64,000 bases of DNA from Luteibacter pinisoli. GTDB lineage: Bacteria > Pseudomonadota > Gammaproteobacteria > Xanthomonadales > Rhodanobacteraceae. The notes beneath the pieces were generated by a model that saw only the letters and a list, made by a program, of their open reading frames with translations, was not told the DNA's origin and made no database searches. The number at the start of each line of letters is the position of its first letter. Within the stretch, counting starts at the first letter, position 1. The DNA lies in assembly GCF_006385595.1 (NCBI RefSeq), contig NZ_CP041046.1:4106501-4170500 (forward strand), read 5' to 3'. Below are positions 24,179-33,102 of the stretch, in pieces. Made by a program: the position numbers and the translations under genes.

Positions 24179-25054
24179 ATGCGCCTGCGCCTGCCCCTGC
24201 TTTGCGCCACCCTGATTGCTCTTGCCGCCTGTGGCGGCGGTAACAACGACGCCGCCCCGGCCAGCACCCCGGCCCCGGCCGCGACGACGCCGGCTCCGGC
24301 GCCCGCCACCCCGGCCGCCCCGGCCACCACCGCGGCGCCGGCCAGCGCAGCCACCGCGGCTGCCGCCAGCACGCCCGCCCCGGCCGCGGCGGACGACGCC
24401 AATGACACCCGCCCGGCGCCCAAGCCCTTCGTCGACGAAGGCAAGTGGGTCGAAGGCAAGCACTACTTCCGCATCGACCCGGCCCAGCCGACCAGCAGCC
24501 CCGGCAAGATCGAGGTCACCGAGGTGTTCTCGTACGGCTGCCCGGCCTGCTTCCAGTACCACGGCGTGGTCGACGACATGGCCAAGGCCCTGCCGCGCGG
24601 CACGGTGATGACCTACACCCCGGCCTCGTTCCGCCCGGACGAAAACTGGCCGCTGCTCCAGCGCGCCTACCTCACCGCGCAGGCCCTGGGCGTGGACAAG
24701 CAGAGCCACGATGCCATCTTCGATGCCGTCTTCAAGTCCGGCGAGCTGGGCATCATCGACATGCAGACCAACAAGCCGAAGGCGCAGTCGGCCTGGCCGA
24801 CCATCGACGACGTGGCCAAGGTCTACGCGAAGTTCGGCGTGAAGCCGGAAGATTTCGTCGCCACGGCCAACTCCTTCACCATCAACACCAAGATGAAGCG
24901 CGCCGATGAACTGATCCGCGCCTACGAGGTCGATAGCACGCCGACCATCGTGGTCAACGGCAAGTACCGCCTCACGCCCAACAGCGCGGGTGGCTATGCC
25001 CAGTCGGTGGAACTCATCCAGTGGCTCATCAGCAAGGAAGCCGCGGGTAAGTAA
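24179..25054 (+). CDS. DsbA-family thiol:disulfide interchange lipoprotein (CPAC)
   Basis: This is a periplasmic disulfide oxidoreductase of the DsbA family. The 291-residue product has a lipobox ending at C18 (LIALAAC), then a low-complexity Ala/Pro/Thr linker to about residue 75, and a DsbA thioredoxin fold with active site C121-P-A-C124 ('YGCPACFQYH') and the cis-Pro loop 'STPTIVVNGKYR'. AAGGA precedes the ATG. It follows cytochrome c4 and precedes a second DsbA-like gene by 25 bases, suggesting a role in folding or apocytochrome thiol chemistry in the same operon. Confidence 0.9.
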   Translation: MRLRLPLLCATLIALAACGGGNNDAAPASTPAPAATTPAPAPATPAAPATTAAPASAATAAAASTPAPAAADDANDTRPAPKPFVDEGKWVEGKHYFRIDPAQPTSSPGKIEVTEVFSYGCPACFQYHGVVDDMAKALPRGTVMTYTPASFRPDENWPLLQRAYLTAQALGVDKQSHDAIFDAVFKSGELGIIDMQTNKPKAQSAWPTIDDVAKVYAKFGVKPEDFVATANSFTINTKMKRADELIRAYEVDSTPTIVVNGKYRLTPNSAGGYAQSVELIQWLISKEAAGK

Positions 25055-25079
25055 CCCGGGCTTCTATACGGAGATATCG

Positions 25080-25748
25080 ATGATCAAGCGTCTTTCGTTC
25101 CTGTTCCTCGGCCTGGCCATGGCCACCGCCTGCTCGGCGGGCGGCAATGGCAACGGCGCGCCGGCTGCGGCCGCGGCGCCGGCGGCCAGCTTCACCGAGG
25201 GCAAGGAATACGTGGCCACCGACACCCCCGGCCGCTATGCGTCGAACGGCAAGGTGGAAGTGATTGAAGTGTTCTCGTATGGCTGCATCCATTGCGCCCA
25301 TTACGAGGAATACGCCGAAAAGCTGCAGCAGGAACTGCCCAAGGGCGTGACCTTCCGCGCCGTGCCGGCGGCCTTCAACGATGCCTGGCTGCCGTATGCG
25401 CAGGCGTTCTACGCCGCGCAGAAGCTCAACGTGCTGGCGAAGACCCATGCGGCGCTGTTCAAGGCGATCCACACGGACCACTATCCGCTGCGCACGATCG
25501 AGGAGCTGGCCGACTGGTATCACACGACGGCCGGCGTCGACACGGCGAAGTTCCTGGCGATTGCCAAGAGCCCCGAAGTGCGCGACCAGATCCTCGCTGA
25601 CGTGAAGCGATTCCAGGGCTGGGGCATCGACGGCACGCCCACCCTCGTGGTGGACGGCAAGTACCGCAGCAAGCAGATCGAGAGCTTTGACCAGCTCAAC
25701 GACGTCACCAAGTTCCTGGTCAATCGCGAGATCCAGGGCGTCAAGTAA
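25080..25748 (+). CDS. DsbA-family thiol:disulfide interchange lipoprotein (CIHC)
   Basis: The 222-residue product has a lipobox ending at C18 (LAMATAC), a short Gly/Ala linker and a DsbA domain with the active site C69-I-H-C72 ('YGCIHCAHYEEYAE') and cis-Pro loop 'GTPTLVVDGKYR'. It is paralogous to the preceding gene but keeps a more DsbA-like x-His dipeptide, predicting a more oxidising active site than CPAC. GGAG sits six bases before the ATG. A strong stem without a T-run follows the gene (25761-25791). Confidence 0.92.
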   Translation: MIKRLSFLFLGLAMATACSAGGNGNGAPAAAAAPAASFTEGKEYVATDTPGRYASNGKVEVIEVFSYGCIHCAHYEEYAEKLQQELPKGVTFRAVPAAFNDAWLPYAQAFYAAQKLNVLAKTHAALFKAIHTDHYPLRTIEELADWYHTTAGVDTAKFLAIAKSPEVRDQILADVKRFQGWGIDGTPTLVVDGKYRSKQIESFDQLNDVTKFLVNREIQGVK

Positions 25749-25760
25749 GCGCCCCTGGCG

Positions 25761-25791
25761 GATGCCCCCCGTTCACGCGGCGGGGGGCATC
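25761..25791 (+). terminator. stem-loop after the dsbA-like genes
   Basis: A perfect 11-bp stem GATGCCCCCCG/CGGGGGGCATC has a nine-base loop. No T-run follows, so it may act as an mRNA-stabilising or rho-assisted structure rather than a classical terminator. Confidence 0.6.
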
Positions 25792-25830
25792 CTCTGGCCC
25801 CTATGGCCGCATGAGTACCCCATCCCCGCC

Positions 25831-26640
25831 ATGAACCGCGCCGACAACGCCACGCCCGCTCCCGAGCGCACCCTGCGCCTGCTGAGTTGCAACATCCTCG
25901 CCGGCGCCAGCGTGCAGCGGTACAGTGATTACTTCACCCGCAGCGTCAACGCCGTACTGCCGGGCCCCTCCAAGCTCGCCAACCTCGATTCGCTCGCCGA
26001 ACTGCTGCACGACTTCGACCTGGTCGGGTTGCAGGAAGCGGATGCGGGCAGCCTGCGCTCGGGTTTCCTCAACCAGACGCGCTACATCGCCGAAGCCGCG
26101 GGCATGCCGTACTGGAGCCATCAGCCGAACCGGCCGATGGTGCGCGTGGCGCATTCGGCCAATGGCCTGCTCAGCCGCATCGAGCCCACCGAGGTCATCG
26201 ACTATCCGCTGCCAGGCCGGATCAAGGGCCGTGGCGCGTTGTTCGTCCGCTTCGGCCACGGCACCGAAGGGCTGGTGGTGGTGATTGCGCATCTTTCGCT
26301 GGGCGCGGCCGCCCGCATGGGCCAGCTGGCCTTCCTTGCCGAACTGCTCGCGCCGTACCCGCATGCGGTGCTGATGGGCGACCTGAACACCGAACCGCAT
26401 AGCCCGGAAATGCGCATGCTGTTCAACAAGACGTCGCTGCAGCCGCCAGGCGTGCTGACGCCGACCTTCCCGAGCTGGAAGCCCCGGCGCGCGCTGGACC
26501 ATATCCTGACCTCGGCCGACATCCGGCTGGATCGCACGTGGACATTGCCCCGTGCCTTCTCCGATCATCTGCCGCTCGCCGCTGAAATCCGCCTGCCCAT
26601 GGCCCTCGCCGCCGCGGCCGGCGCGACGCAACCAAGGTAA
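25831..26640 (+). CDS. endonuclease/exonuclease/phosphatase family protein
   Basis: The 269-residue product (MNRADNATPAPERTLRLLSC) has the EEP fold: 'LRLLSCNILAG' (metal Asn), 'LVGLQEAD' (metal Glu), 'VVIAHLSLG' , 'VLMGDLNTEP' (catalytic Asp/Asn), 'RRALDHILTS' and 'AFSDHLPLAAEI' (Asp-His pair). All key residues are present, so a metal-dependent phosphoesterase is expected. Substrate (DNA, nucleotide, lipid or sugar phosphate) cannot be told. There is no signal peptide from this start; an upstream in-frame ATG at 25762 lies inside the stem-loop and is less likely. Confidence 0.88.
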   Translation: MNRADNATPAPERTLRLLSCNILAGASVQRYSDYFTRSVNAVLPGPSKLANLDSLAELLHDFDLVGLQEADAGSLRSGFLNQTRYIAEAAGMPYWSHQPNRPMVRVAHSANGLLSRIEPTEVIDYPLPGRIKGRGALFVRFGHGTEGLVVVIAHLSLGAAARMGQLAFLAELLAPYPHAVLMGDLNTEPHSPEMRMLFNKTSLQPPGVLTPTFPSWKPRRALDHILTSADIRLDRTWTLPRAFSDHLPLAAEIRLPMALAAAAGATQPR

Positions 26641-26648
26641 CCCGCTCC

Positions 26649-27026
26649 ATGAAACCCAGCCTGCGCGCTGCCCTGCCCTGGGCCGTCATCGTTATCGCGG
26701 CCGCCGCCGCGGCCCTGCTCCGTTACGGCCTCATCGAGCCGCAGGAGATGCAGCACGCCTGTGAAGGCAATGCGCTGTGGTGGTGCGGCGCGCGCGATCT
26801 CGTCGTGCAGGGGTTCCTGTCGTACGGCTATGGCTACGCCGCCATCGTCGTCGCGCTGCTCGCGCTCGTCTGGCGAAGCGTGGGTATCGCTACGCTGGCC
26901 GCGTGCATCGGCGTGCTGGCGCTGCAGCTCTATTGCTACGAAGGCGGCGCGCTGGCCTTGCTGGTCGGCATGCTGCGCCTGGTGCGCGTGCAGACCGACC
27001 GCCAGCCGGGGCTAGCGAGCGCGTGA
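26649..27026 (+). CDS. hypothetical integral membrane protein, 125 aa
   Basis: The product (MKPSLRAALPWAVIVIAAAA) has three to four hydrophobic helices (about 8-28, 52-75, 78-110) separated by a short loop with two Cys ('MQHACEGNALWWCGARDLV'). I do not recognise the family. It starts eight bases after the EEP-family gene, so it is probably cotranscribed, and its last 15 bases overlap the 3' end of the convergent GH17 gene. Confidence 0.75.
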   Translation: MKPSLRAALPWAVIVIAAAAAALLRYGLIEPQEMQHACEGNALWWCGARDLVVQGFLSYGYGYAAIVVALLALVWRSVGIATLAACIGVLALQLYCYEGGALALLVGMLRLVRVQTDRQPGLASA

Positions 27027-28649
27027 CGCGGCCCGCCAGGCGCTCAGCACCGGGAGCGCCAGCGCGAAGCTGAGCAGCATCCAGCCCCACGACACCACGT
27101 TCGCACCCAGTTCCTGCACCACCACCGCCACGCCCAGGCCGGCGATGATCAGCGCCAGCAGGCGCTCCTCGACCAGCGGCAGCAGCACATCCTCGCGCGT
27201 GCGCAGCAGCGCCAGCAGCAGGAAGCCCACGCAGGGCAGCGCGAACAGGCCCACCGGGAAATCGCGGTAGCGGCCGTTGAACACCATCAGGATGGCGTAA
27301 AGCGCCAGCACGAACATCCAGAAGAAACGCTGCGGCGTGAAGGCATCGGAGTACGTGATGCCAAGACGGCGACGCTCGACAGCGGGCGGCGCGACGGCCG
27401 CAAGGTTCACCGGCGAGGCCAGGCGTGACGCCACGGCGCGCGCCAGCGTCAGCGCGGTGAACAGCGCGATCACACCCACGCCGATACCGGTCGCCCATTC
27501 AAGTGTCGTGCGGCAGGCGAACAGGAGCAGGCGGGCGTGCGCGGCAAGCGCCGTACCGCTGGCGAAGCCGGCCAGCGCCAGTGCGACCCAGCCAGCCGCG
27601 CCGTGCCAGCGACGCGCAAAGGCACCCGCCAGCAGGAACAGCAGCGCGCCACCCGCGCCCGCGGCGATCGCCCATGTCCAGCGCGGCTCTTCGACCACCG
27701 GGCCGGTCATCGGGAATTTCGGCTGGGCATCCACGTCGAAGATGCCCCAGTAGCCACCGACGGTGCCTTCGAGGTCGCGCTTCCACGGCTGGTCGAACGC
27801 TTCGATGACGTTGTACGGCATGTCCACCGTCGCCGCGTAATTGAGGAACTCGCGCACGTAGCGCGCCTCGTTCACCAGGCTGGCGCTGGCGTCGCGCCGC
27901 GTGCGGCCTTCGCTGGGCCAGCCGGTTTCGCCAATCATGATCTGCTTGCCAGCGAACTCGCCCTTCATGTGCTGGTACACGTCGGCCACGTGCTGCACGG
28001 CCTTTTCAGGCGCCACCGGCTCGTCTTCCCAGTACGGGAGGATGTGGATGGTGAGGTAATCGGTGACCTTGGCCAGCGCCTGGTGGCGCTCCCAGAATTC
28101 CCAGACATCGGCGTAGGTCACCGGTACGTCGGTGGCCGCATTCACCCGCGCGATGTACGCGGCGAGCGCTTTCTCAGAAAGTTCTCCACGCAGCATCACC
28201 TCGTTGCCGACGACGATGCCACGCAGGCTGTCGTGGTCGCGCTTTGCCGCGGCGATGCCCAGCTGCACTTCGCGCTCGTTGGCCACGGGATCGCGACCCA
28301 GCCAGATGCCCATCAGCACCTTCATGCCGTAGCGGCCCGCGATATCCGGCACCGCGCCCAGGCCCTGCCCCATGGAGTAGGTGCGCACGCAGTCGAAGCG
28401 CTGCGAGAGGGCCTTGAGGTCGGCTTCGATTCGCTCTGGCGGCACGAAAGCCCTGGGATCAAACGGGGTCTCCCCCTTCAGGCGGAACGGCGCGTAGGAC
28501 ACGCAGGCGATCTTCGCGGTGGGCGAATCCGGCAAGGTGACCGGGCGGCCGAGCAGATACCAGTACGCGGCGCCAAACACGGCGGCGGCGACGAGGACGA
28601 TCCATGCGAGCGGGCGCGCGAAGCGTACGAGGGCGGTTTGTGGCGGCAT
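27012..28649 (-). CDS. membrane-anchored glycoside hydrolase family 17 (beta-1,3-glucan transferase-like)
   Basis: The 545-residue product (MPPQTALVRFARPLAWIVLV, ATG 28649) has an N-terminal membrane helix (12-34), a GH17 catalytic barrel (about 45-330) and seven to eight C-terminal membrane helices. Catalytic candidates are the acid/base E150 in 'VVGNEVML' and nucleophile E241 in 'IGETGWPSEG', both GH17 signatures. Bacterial members studied in Pseudomonas and Azotobacter are beta-1,3-glucan transglycosylases involved in cyclic or branched glucans. The active site should face the periplasm. The exact linkage made is unknown. Confidence 0.88.
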   Translation of the reverse strand: MPPQTALVRFARPLAWIVLVAAAVFGAAYWYLLGRPVTLPDSPTAKIACVSYAPFRLKGETPFDPRAFVPPERIEADLKALSQRFDCVRTYSMGQGLGAVPDIAGRYGMKVLMGIWLGRDPVANEREVQLGIAAAKRDHDSLRGIVVGNEVMLRGELSEKALAAYIARVNAATDVPVTYADVWEFWERHQALAKVTDYLTIHILPYWEDEPVAPEKAVQHVADVYQHMKGEFAGKQIMIGETGWPSEGRTRRDASASLVNEARYVREFLNYAATVDMPYNVIEAFDQPWKRDLEGTVGGYWGIFDVDAQPKFPMTGPVVEEPRWTWAIAAGAGGALLFLLAGAFARRWHGAAGWVALALAGFASGTALAAHARLLLFACRTTLEWATGIGVGVIALFTALTLARAVASRLASPVNLAAVAPPAVERRRLGITYSDAFTPQRFFWMFVLALYAILMVFNGRYRDFPVGLFALPCVGFLLLALLRTREDVLLPLVEERLLALIIAGLGVAVVVQELGANVVSWGWMLLSFALALPVLSAWRAASRAR

Positions 28650-28794
28650 GCCGTTCCAGGGATCACGCGAGGGAAACCCCGCCAGCTTAACGGCCCGGGG
28701 GCTCCGACGCGATTGCCGCGACGCGCTGCCGTTCATCCGGCTTGCGCATGGCCTTGCTCTACAATGCGGCGGACGTTTTCGTGAAGGAATCCCG

Positions 28795-30873
28795 ATGGTC
28801 CCTGTGTTTCGCCGCCTGGCCGGCCTTGTCCTCGCCACCTGCGCGCTGGGTACCAGCCTGGATACCCGGGCCGAAGGCACCGATGCCCAGCGCACCCGCT
28901 TCCGCCAGGCCTATGCCACGGCGACGCAGCAGGGTGGCGACGCGTGGCGCGCCCAGGCCACGGGCCTCGAGAACTATTCGATCTACCCGTACATCGAGGC
29001 CGCCGCGCTCGAGCACGACCTGCGCACGCTGGATAGCGCCCGCGTGGACGATTACCTGCGCCGTAACCCGGGCATGATCCCCGCCGCCGACCTGCGCCGT
29101 GATTTCCTCGGCGAACTGGCCCGGCGCAAGGACTGGCCGTCGTTCACCGCGATGTACCAGCCGGGCCTGGGCGATTCGCTCACCTGCTTCAACCTGCAGG
29201 CGAAGCTGTCGCGCGGCGAGAAGCTGGTGTTCGATACGGACCTCGCCGACCTGTGGCGCAAGGCCAGCCTGCCGAACAGCTGCGACCCGGTGATCAGCGC
29301 GGCGCACGACCAGGGCCTGCTGACGCCCGACCGGCTATGGTCGCGCATCGATATCGCCGCCGATGCCGGCAAGGGCGGCACCATCGCCTCGCTGGCACCG
29401 TGGCTGGCACCCGCCGATGTCCCCTCCGCCCAGCACCTGGCCCAGGCCCTGAACGACCCGGCCGGCGCGCTGCGTGATGCGGCGACGTGGCCGGATACGC
29501 CGCGCGAGCGCAAGGCCATCACGCTGGCCCTGCAGCGCACGGCGCGCAAGCAGTCCACGGTGGCGGACAGCGCATGGGCCCAGCTTGGCTCGCGCTTCGC
29601 CTTTACCGAGCAGCAGCGCGGCGCCGTCGAGAACGCCATCGCCCTGTTCCACGCCACCGACTTCGACGAGACGGCACTGGATCGCCTGGCCGCGCTGTCG
29701 CCGGCCGCGCAGACGGATGCGACCCGTGAATGGCGGGTGCGCGTGGCGCTTGCCCGGCAGGAGTGGACCGCCGCGCTTTCCGCGCTGGACGCGCTGGCGC
29801 CCTCGCAGAAAGCCGATGGCGAATGGCGTTACTTCCGGGCCGTCGTCCTGACCCACCTCGGCCGCCAGTCGGATGCCGCGTCGGCGTTCCGCTCGGTGTC
29901 GCAGGAGGCGACGTACTTTGGCTTCCTCGCCGCGGACAAGGTGAACGCCGCGTACGCCATCTGCCCGTCGACGCCGGCCACCGACGAAACCCGTGAGGCG
30001 GCACTGCTTGCCGAGCCCGCGATGGACCGCGCGTTCGAGCTGTATGCCGTGGGCCTGCAGAAGCTCGCCCGCCGCGAATGGACCGCCGGCCTGAATGGCC
30101 GCGACGCCGAGACCCAGCGCCTCGCCGCCGACCTCGCGTTCCGCAAGGGCTGGTACGACCGCGCCGTGTTTACCCTCTCCTCGGGCGACGCACTGCGCAT
30201 CTACGAACAGCGCTTCCCGCTGGCGCGCCAGGATGGCGTCGTGGAACAGGCCAGCCAGGCCGGCATCGAGGCACCGTGGGCGTACGCGATCATTCGTGCG
30301 GAGAGCGCGTGGATGAGCGATGCGCGTTCCGGCGCGGATGCCCGTGGCCTCATGCAGCTGCTGCCCGGCACGGCCGCGACGGTGGCGAAGAAGAATGGCC
30401 TCGGTTGGGGCGGCGGCGAGAGCCTGTACGAGCCCGGCACGAACATCGTGCTCGGCACGCGTTACCTCTCGGAGATGGCGCAGCGCTTCAATGGCGCGCC
30501 GTGGCTGGCCAGTGCCGCGTACAACGCGGGCCCCTACAAGGTGGACCAGTGGGTGGACGCGCGCGGCACGCTCGATCCCGAGCTGTTCGTCGCCAGCATC
30601 CCGTTCAAGGAAACCCGCGAATACGTCGCCCGGGTGATGGCCTTCGCCGTCATCTACGACTGGCGCCTCAACGGCAATGCCCTGCCGATCAGCTCGCGCA
30701 TGACCCGCATCGGCACGCCCTACACGCTGCCGACGGCCGGCGCGGTACGCAAGCAGGTGACCTGCCCGGCGCCCGCCGTAGCCAAACCCGCGCCGCAGAC
30801 GGCACCGGCCGTGATGGAAGCCGCGCCCGCTGCCGCGTCCTCTGCGCCGGCCGCCGCGGAACCGCAGCATTGA
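28795..30873 (+). CDS. slt: soluble lytic murein transglycosylase (Slt70-type)
   Basis: Slt cleaves the MurNAc-GlcNAc bond of peptidoglycan, producing 1,6-anhydro-MurNAc. The 692-residue product has a signal peptide (MVPVFRRLAGLVLATCALGT), a long alpha-superhelical U/L domain, and a C-terminal SLT domain with catalytic Glu503 in 'IIRAESAW' followed by 'GLMQLLPGTA' and 'AAYNAGPYKVDQW'. The last 35 residues are a Pro/Ala-rich tail not usual for Slt70. AAGGA precedes the ATG, and a TACAAT -10-like box lies at 28760-28765. Confidence 0.92.
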   Translation: MVPVFRRLAGLVLATCALGTSLDTRAEGTDAQRTRFRQAYATATQQGGDAWRAQATGLENYSIYPYIEAAALEHDLRTLDSARVDDYLRRNPGMIPAADLRRDFLGELARRKDWPSFTAMYQPGLGDSLTCFNLQAKLSRGEKLVFDTDLADLWRKASLPNSCDPVISAAHDQGLLTPDRLWSRIDIAADAGKGGTIASLAPWLAPADVPSAQHLAQALNDPAGALRDAATWPDTPRERKAITLALQRTARKQSTVADSAWAQLGSRFAFTEQQRGAVENAIALFHATDFDETALDRLAALSPAAQTDATREWRVRVALARQEWTAALSALDALAPSQKADGEWRYFRAVVLTHLGRQSDAASAFRSVSQEATYFGFLAADKVNAAYAICPSTPATDETREAALLAEPAMDRAFELYAVGLQKLARREWTAGLNGRDAETQRLAADLAFRKGWYDRAVFTLSSGDALRIYEQRFPLARQDGVVEQASQAGIEAPWAYAIIRAESAWMSDARSGADARGLMQLLPGTAATVAKKNGLGWGGGESLYEPGTNIVLGTRYLSEMAQRFNGAPWLASAAYNAGPYKVDQWVDARGTLDPELFVASIPFKETREYVARVMAFAVIYDWRLNGNALPISSRMTRIGTPYTLPTAGAVRKQVTCPAPAVAKPAPQTAPAVMEAAPAAASSAPAAAEPQH

Positions 30874-30889
30874 TCACCCGGAGGCCGGC

Positions 30890-31831
30890 ATGAAACCGCA
30901 ACGCATCGTCATCCTGGGTGGCACCGGCTTCGTCGGGCGCACCCTGGTGCCGCGCCTTGCGGCGGACGGCCACGCGTTACTGCTGCTGTCGCGCAACCGC
31001 CAGGCACAGCGACATGCCACCGTCGGCCGCAACGTCACGGTCGCCACGGCGGACATCCATGACGTGATGAGCCTGCGCAAGCACTTCGCGGGCGCCGACG
31101 CGGTCATCAACCTCGTCGGCATCCTCAACGAGCAGGGCAAGCAGACCTTCGAACGCGTGCATGTCGGGCTGACCCGCACCGTCATCGACGCCTGCCAGCG
31201 CGCCAGCGTGCATCGCCTGCACCAGATGAGTTCGCTGAAGGCCGGCCTCGGTGAATCGAAGTACCTGAAGTCGCGCGGCACCGCCGAAGGCCTGGTGAAG
31301 GGCTCGACGCTGGACTGGACGATCTACGAACCGAGCACGATCTTTGGGCCCGGCGATGGCCTGGTCACCCGCTTCGACGCGCTGCTTCGCCTGGCCCCGG
31401 CCATGCCGCTGCCGCGGCCGAAAGCGAAGATGGCGCCGGTCTACGTGGGCGACGTCGCCGAGGCGATCGCGCGCTGCGTCGCGGATCCTTCGCTGTCCGT
31501 CCTGAAGACCTTCGAGCTCTACGGGCCGGAGGTGTGGACCCTCGTGGATATCGTGCGCGGCATCCGCGACGCGCGTGGCCGGCGGCGCCTCGTGCTACCC
31601 ATGCCCGATGCACTGGGCCGCTTGCAGGCGGCCGTGGCGCAGTTCGTCCCGGGCAAGCCCTTCACCCCGGATAACTTCCTCAGCCTGCGCACGGATTCCG
31701 TCGGCACGGTTGACGGGCTCGCCCGGCTCGGTATCGTGCCCCAATCGCTCTCGGCCTGGCTTCCGCGCCTGCTGAGCCAGCCGGTCCGCCAGCGCCGCCT
31801 CGACGAGGCGCGCAGCCGCCGGCGCCCCTGA
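30890..31831 (+). CDS. complex I NDUFA9-like NAD(P)-binding protein
   Basis: The 313-residue product (MKPQRIVILGGTGFVGRTLV) is an atypical SDR/epimerase-like protein with the nucleotide motif GGTGFVG, 'AVINLVGILNE', and 'HQMSSLKAGLGESKYLKSRGTAE' in place of a canonical YxxxK. The 'STIFGPGDGLVTRF' segment matches the NDUFA9/YfcH-like subgroup. It starts 16 bases after slt with GGAGG upstream and runs 20 bases before cca, suggesting an operon. Substrate and role are unknown. Confidence 0.85.
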   Translation: MKPQRIVILGGTGFVGRTLVPRLAADGHALLLLSRNRQAQRHATVGRNVTVATADIHDVMSLRKHFAGADAVINLVGILNEQGKQTFERVHVGLTRTVIDACQRASVHRLHQMSSLKAGLGESKYLKSRGTAEGLVKGSTLDWTIYEPSTIFGPGDGLVTRFDALLRLAPAMPLPRPKAKMAPVYVGDVAEAIARCVADPSLSVLKTFELYGPEVWTLVDIVRGIRDARGRRRLVLPMPDALGRLQAAVAQFVPGKPFTPDNFLSLRTDSVGTVDGLARLGIVPQSLSAWLPRLLSQPVRQRRLDEARSRRRP

Positions 31832-31851
31832 TCCACGCACGCAAGGCACCC

Positions 31852-33102
31852 ATGCAGATCTACCTCGTCGGCGGCGCCGTCCGTGACCAACTGCTCGGCC
31901 GCCCCGTCGTTGATCGCGACTGGGTGGTGGTCGGTGCCACGCCCGAGGCGATGCTGGCCGCCGGCTACCGGGCCGTGGGCAAGGATTTCCCCGTGTTCCT
32001 GCATGGCGACAGCAAGGAGGAATACGCCCTTGCCCGCACGGAACGGAAAACCGGCCGGGGTTACCACGGCTTCGCTTTCCACGCCGAGCCGTCCATCACG
32101 CTCGAACAGGACCTGGAACGCCGCGACCTCACCATCAATGCGATCGCGCAGCACGACGATGGCCACCTGGTGGATCCGTACGGCGGCGTGGCCGATGTCG
32201 AAGCGCGCGTGCTCCGGCATGTGTCCGCTGCCTTCGTCGAAGACCCGGTGCGCGTGCTGCGCGTGGCGCGCTTCGCGGCCCGTTACGCGCCGCTGGGTTT
32301 CCGCGTGGCGGACGAAACGATGGCGCTGATGCGGCGCATGGTCGATGACGGCGAGGTGGACCACCTGGTCGCCGAGCGCGTGTGGGCCGAAACGCGCAAG
32401 GCGCTCGCGGAACCGATGCCCGAGGTGTTCGTGCGCGTGCTGCGCGAGTGCGGCGCACTGCGCGTCCTGTTCCCGGAGGTCGACGCGCTGTACGGCGTGC
32501 CGCAGCGGCCGGAGTTCCATCCGGAAGTCGACACGGGCATCCACGTCGAGATGGTGCTGCATGCGGCCGCCACGCTGGCGCCGGGCGATGCGCTGGTCGG
32601 CTACTGCGCGCTGACGCATGACCTCGGCAAGGCGCTGACGCCGGCCGACGTGCTACCGCGCCACATCATGCACGAGCAGCGCGGGATCCAGCCCGTGCAG
32701 GCGCTGTCCGCGCGACTGAAAGTGCCCGCCGACTTCGCCTTCATGGCGGAGATGGTGTGCAGGCACCACCTCAACGCCCACCAGGCCTTCGAACTGAAGC
32801 CGGCGACGGTGCTCCGGCTGCTGGAGTCCCTGGGCGCGCTACGCCGCCCCGAACGGCTGGAGGCCTTCCTGCTGGCCTGCATGGCCGACAAGCGGGGCCG
32901 CCTTGGCCACGAGAACGACGACTACCCGCAAGCGGGTTTCCTGCGCGCCTGCCGTGCCGCCGCGGCGGCCGTCACCTCAAAGCCGTTCGTCGAGGCCGGC
33001 CTGGAAGGCCCCGCCATTGGCGAGGCCATGAAAAAGGCCCAGGCCCAGGCGATCGCCGCCGTTACGAAACCTACAGCCGGGCACCCTGGTCCGCAGCCAT
33101 GA
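31852..33102 (+). CDS. cca: multifunctional CCA tRNA nucleotidyltransferase
   Basis: This enzyme adds or repairs the 3'-CCA of tRNAs. The 416-residue product starts MQIYLVGGAVRDQLLGRPVV. It has the class II nucleotidyltransferase 'GGAVRD...DRDWVVVG' motif, the 'RRDLTINAIA' template segment, 'VRVLRVARFAARY', and an HD phosphohydrolase domain ('ALTHDLGKALTP') as in the long gammaproteobacterial form. Length matches the E. coli type. Its last 32 bases overlap the convergent MidA-type gene. Confidence 0.95.
   Translation: MQIYLVGGAVRDQLLGRPVVDRDWVVVGATPEAMLAAGYRAVGKDFPVFLHGDSKEEYALARTERKTGRGYHGFAFHAEPSITLEQDLERRDLTINAIAQHDDGHLVDPYGGVADVEARVLRHVSAAFVEDPVRVLRVARFAARYAPLGFRVADETMALMRRMVDDGEVDHLVAERVWAETRKALAEPMPEVFVRVLRECGALRVLFPEVDALYGVPQRPEFHPEVDTGIHVEMVLHAAATLAPGDALVGYCALTHDLGKALTPADVLPRHIMHEQRGIQPVQALSARLKVPADFAFMAEMVCRHHLNAHQAFELKPATVLRLLESLGALRRPERLEAFLLACMADKRGRLGHENDDYPQAGFLRACRAAAAAVTSKPFVEAGLEGPAIGEAMKKAQAQAIAAVTKPTAGHPGPQP

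Noticed and set aside
24240..24400. GC-rich repetitive stretch that looks like a tandem repeat
   Set aside because: It encodes the Ala/Pro/Thr linker of the first DsbA-like lipoprotein; the repetition is protein low complexity, not a mobile or satellite repeat.
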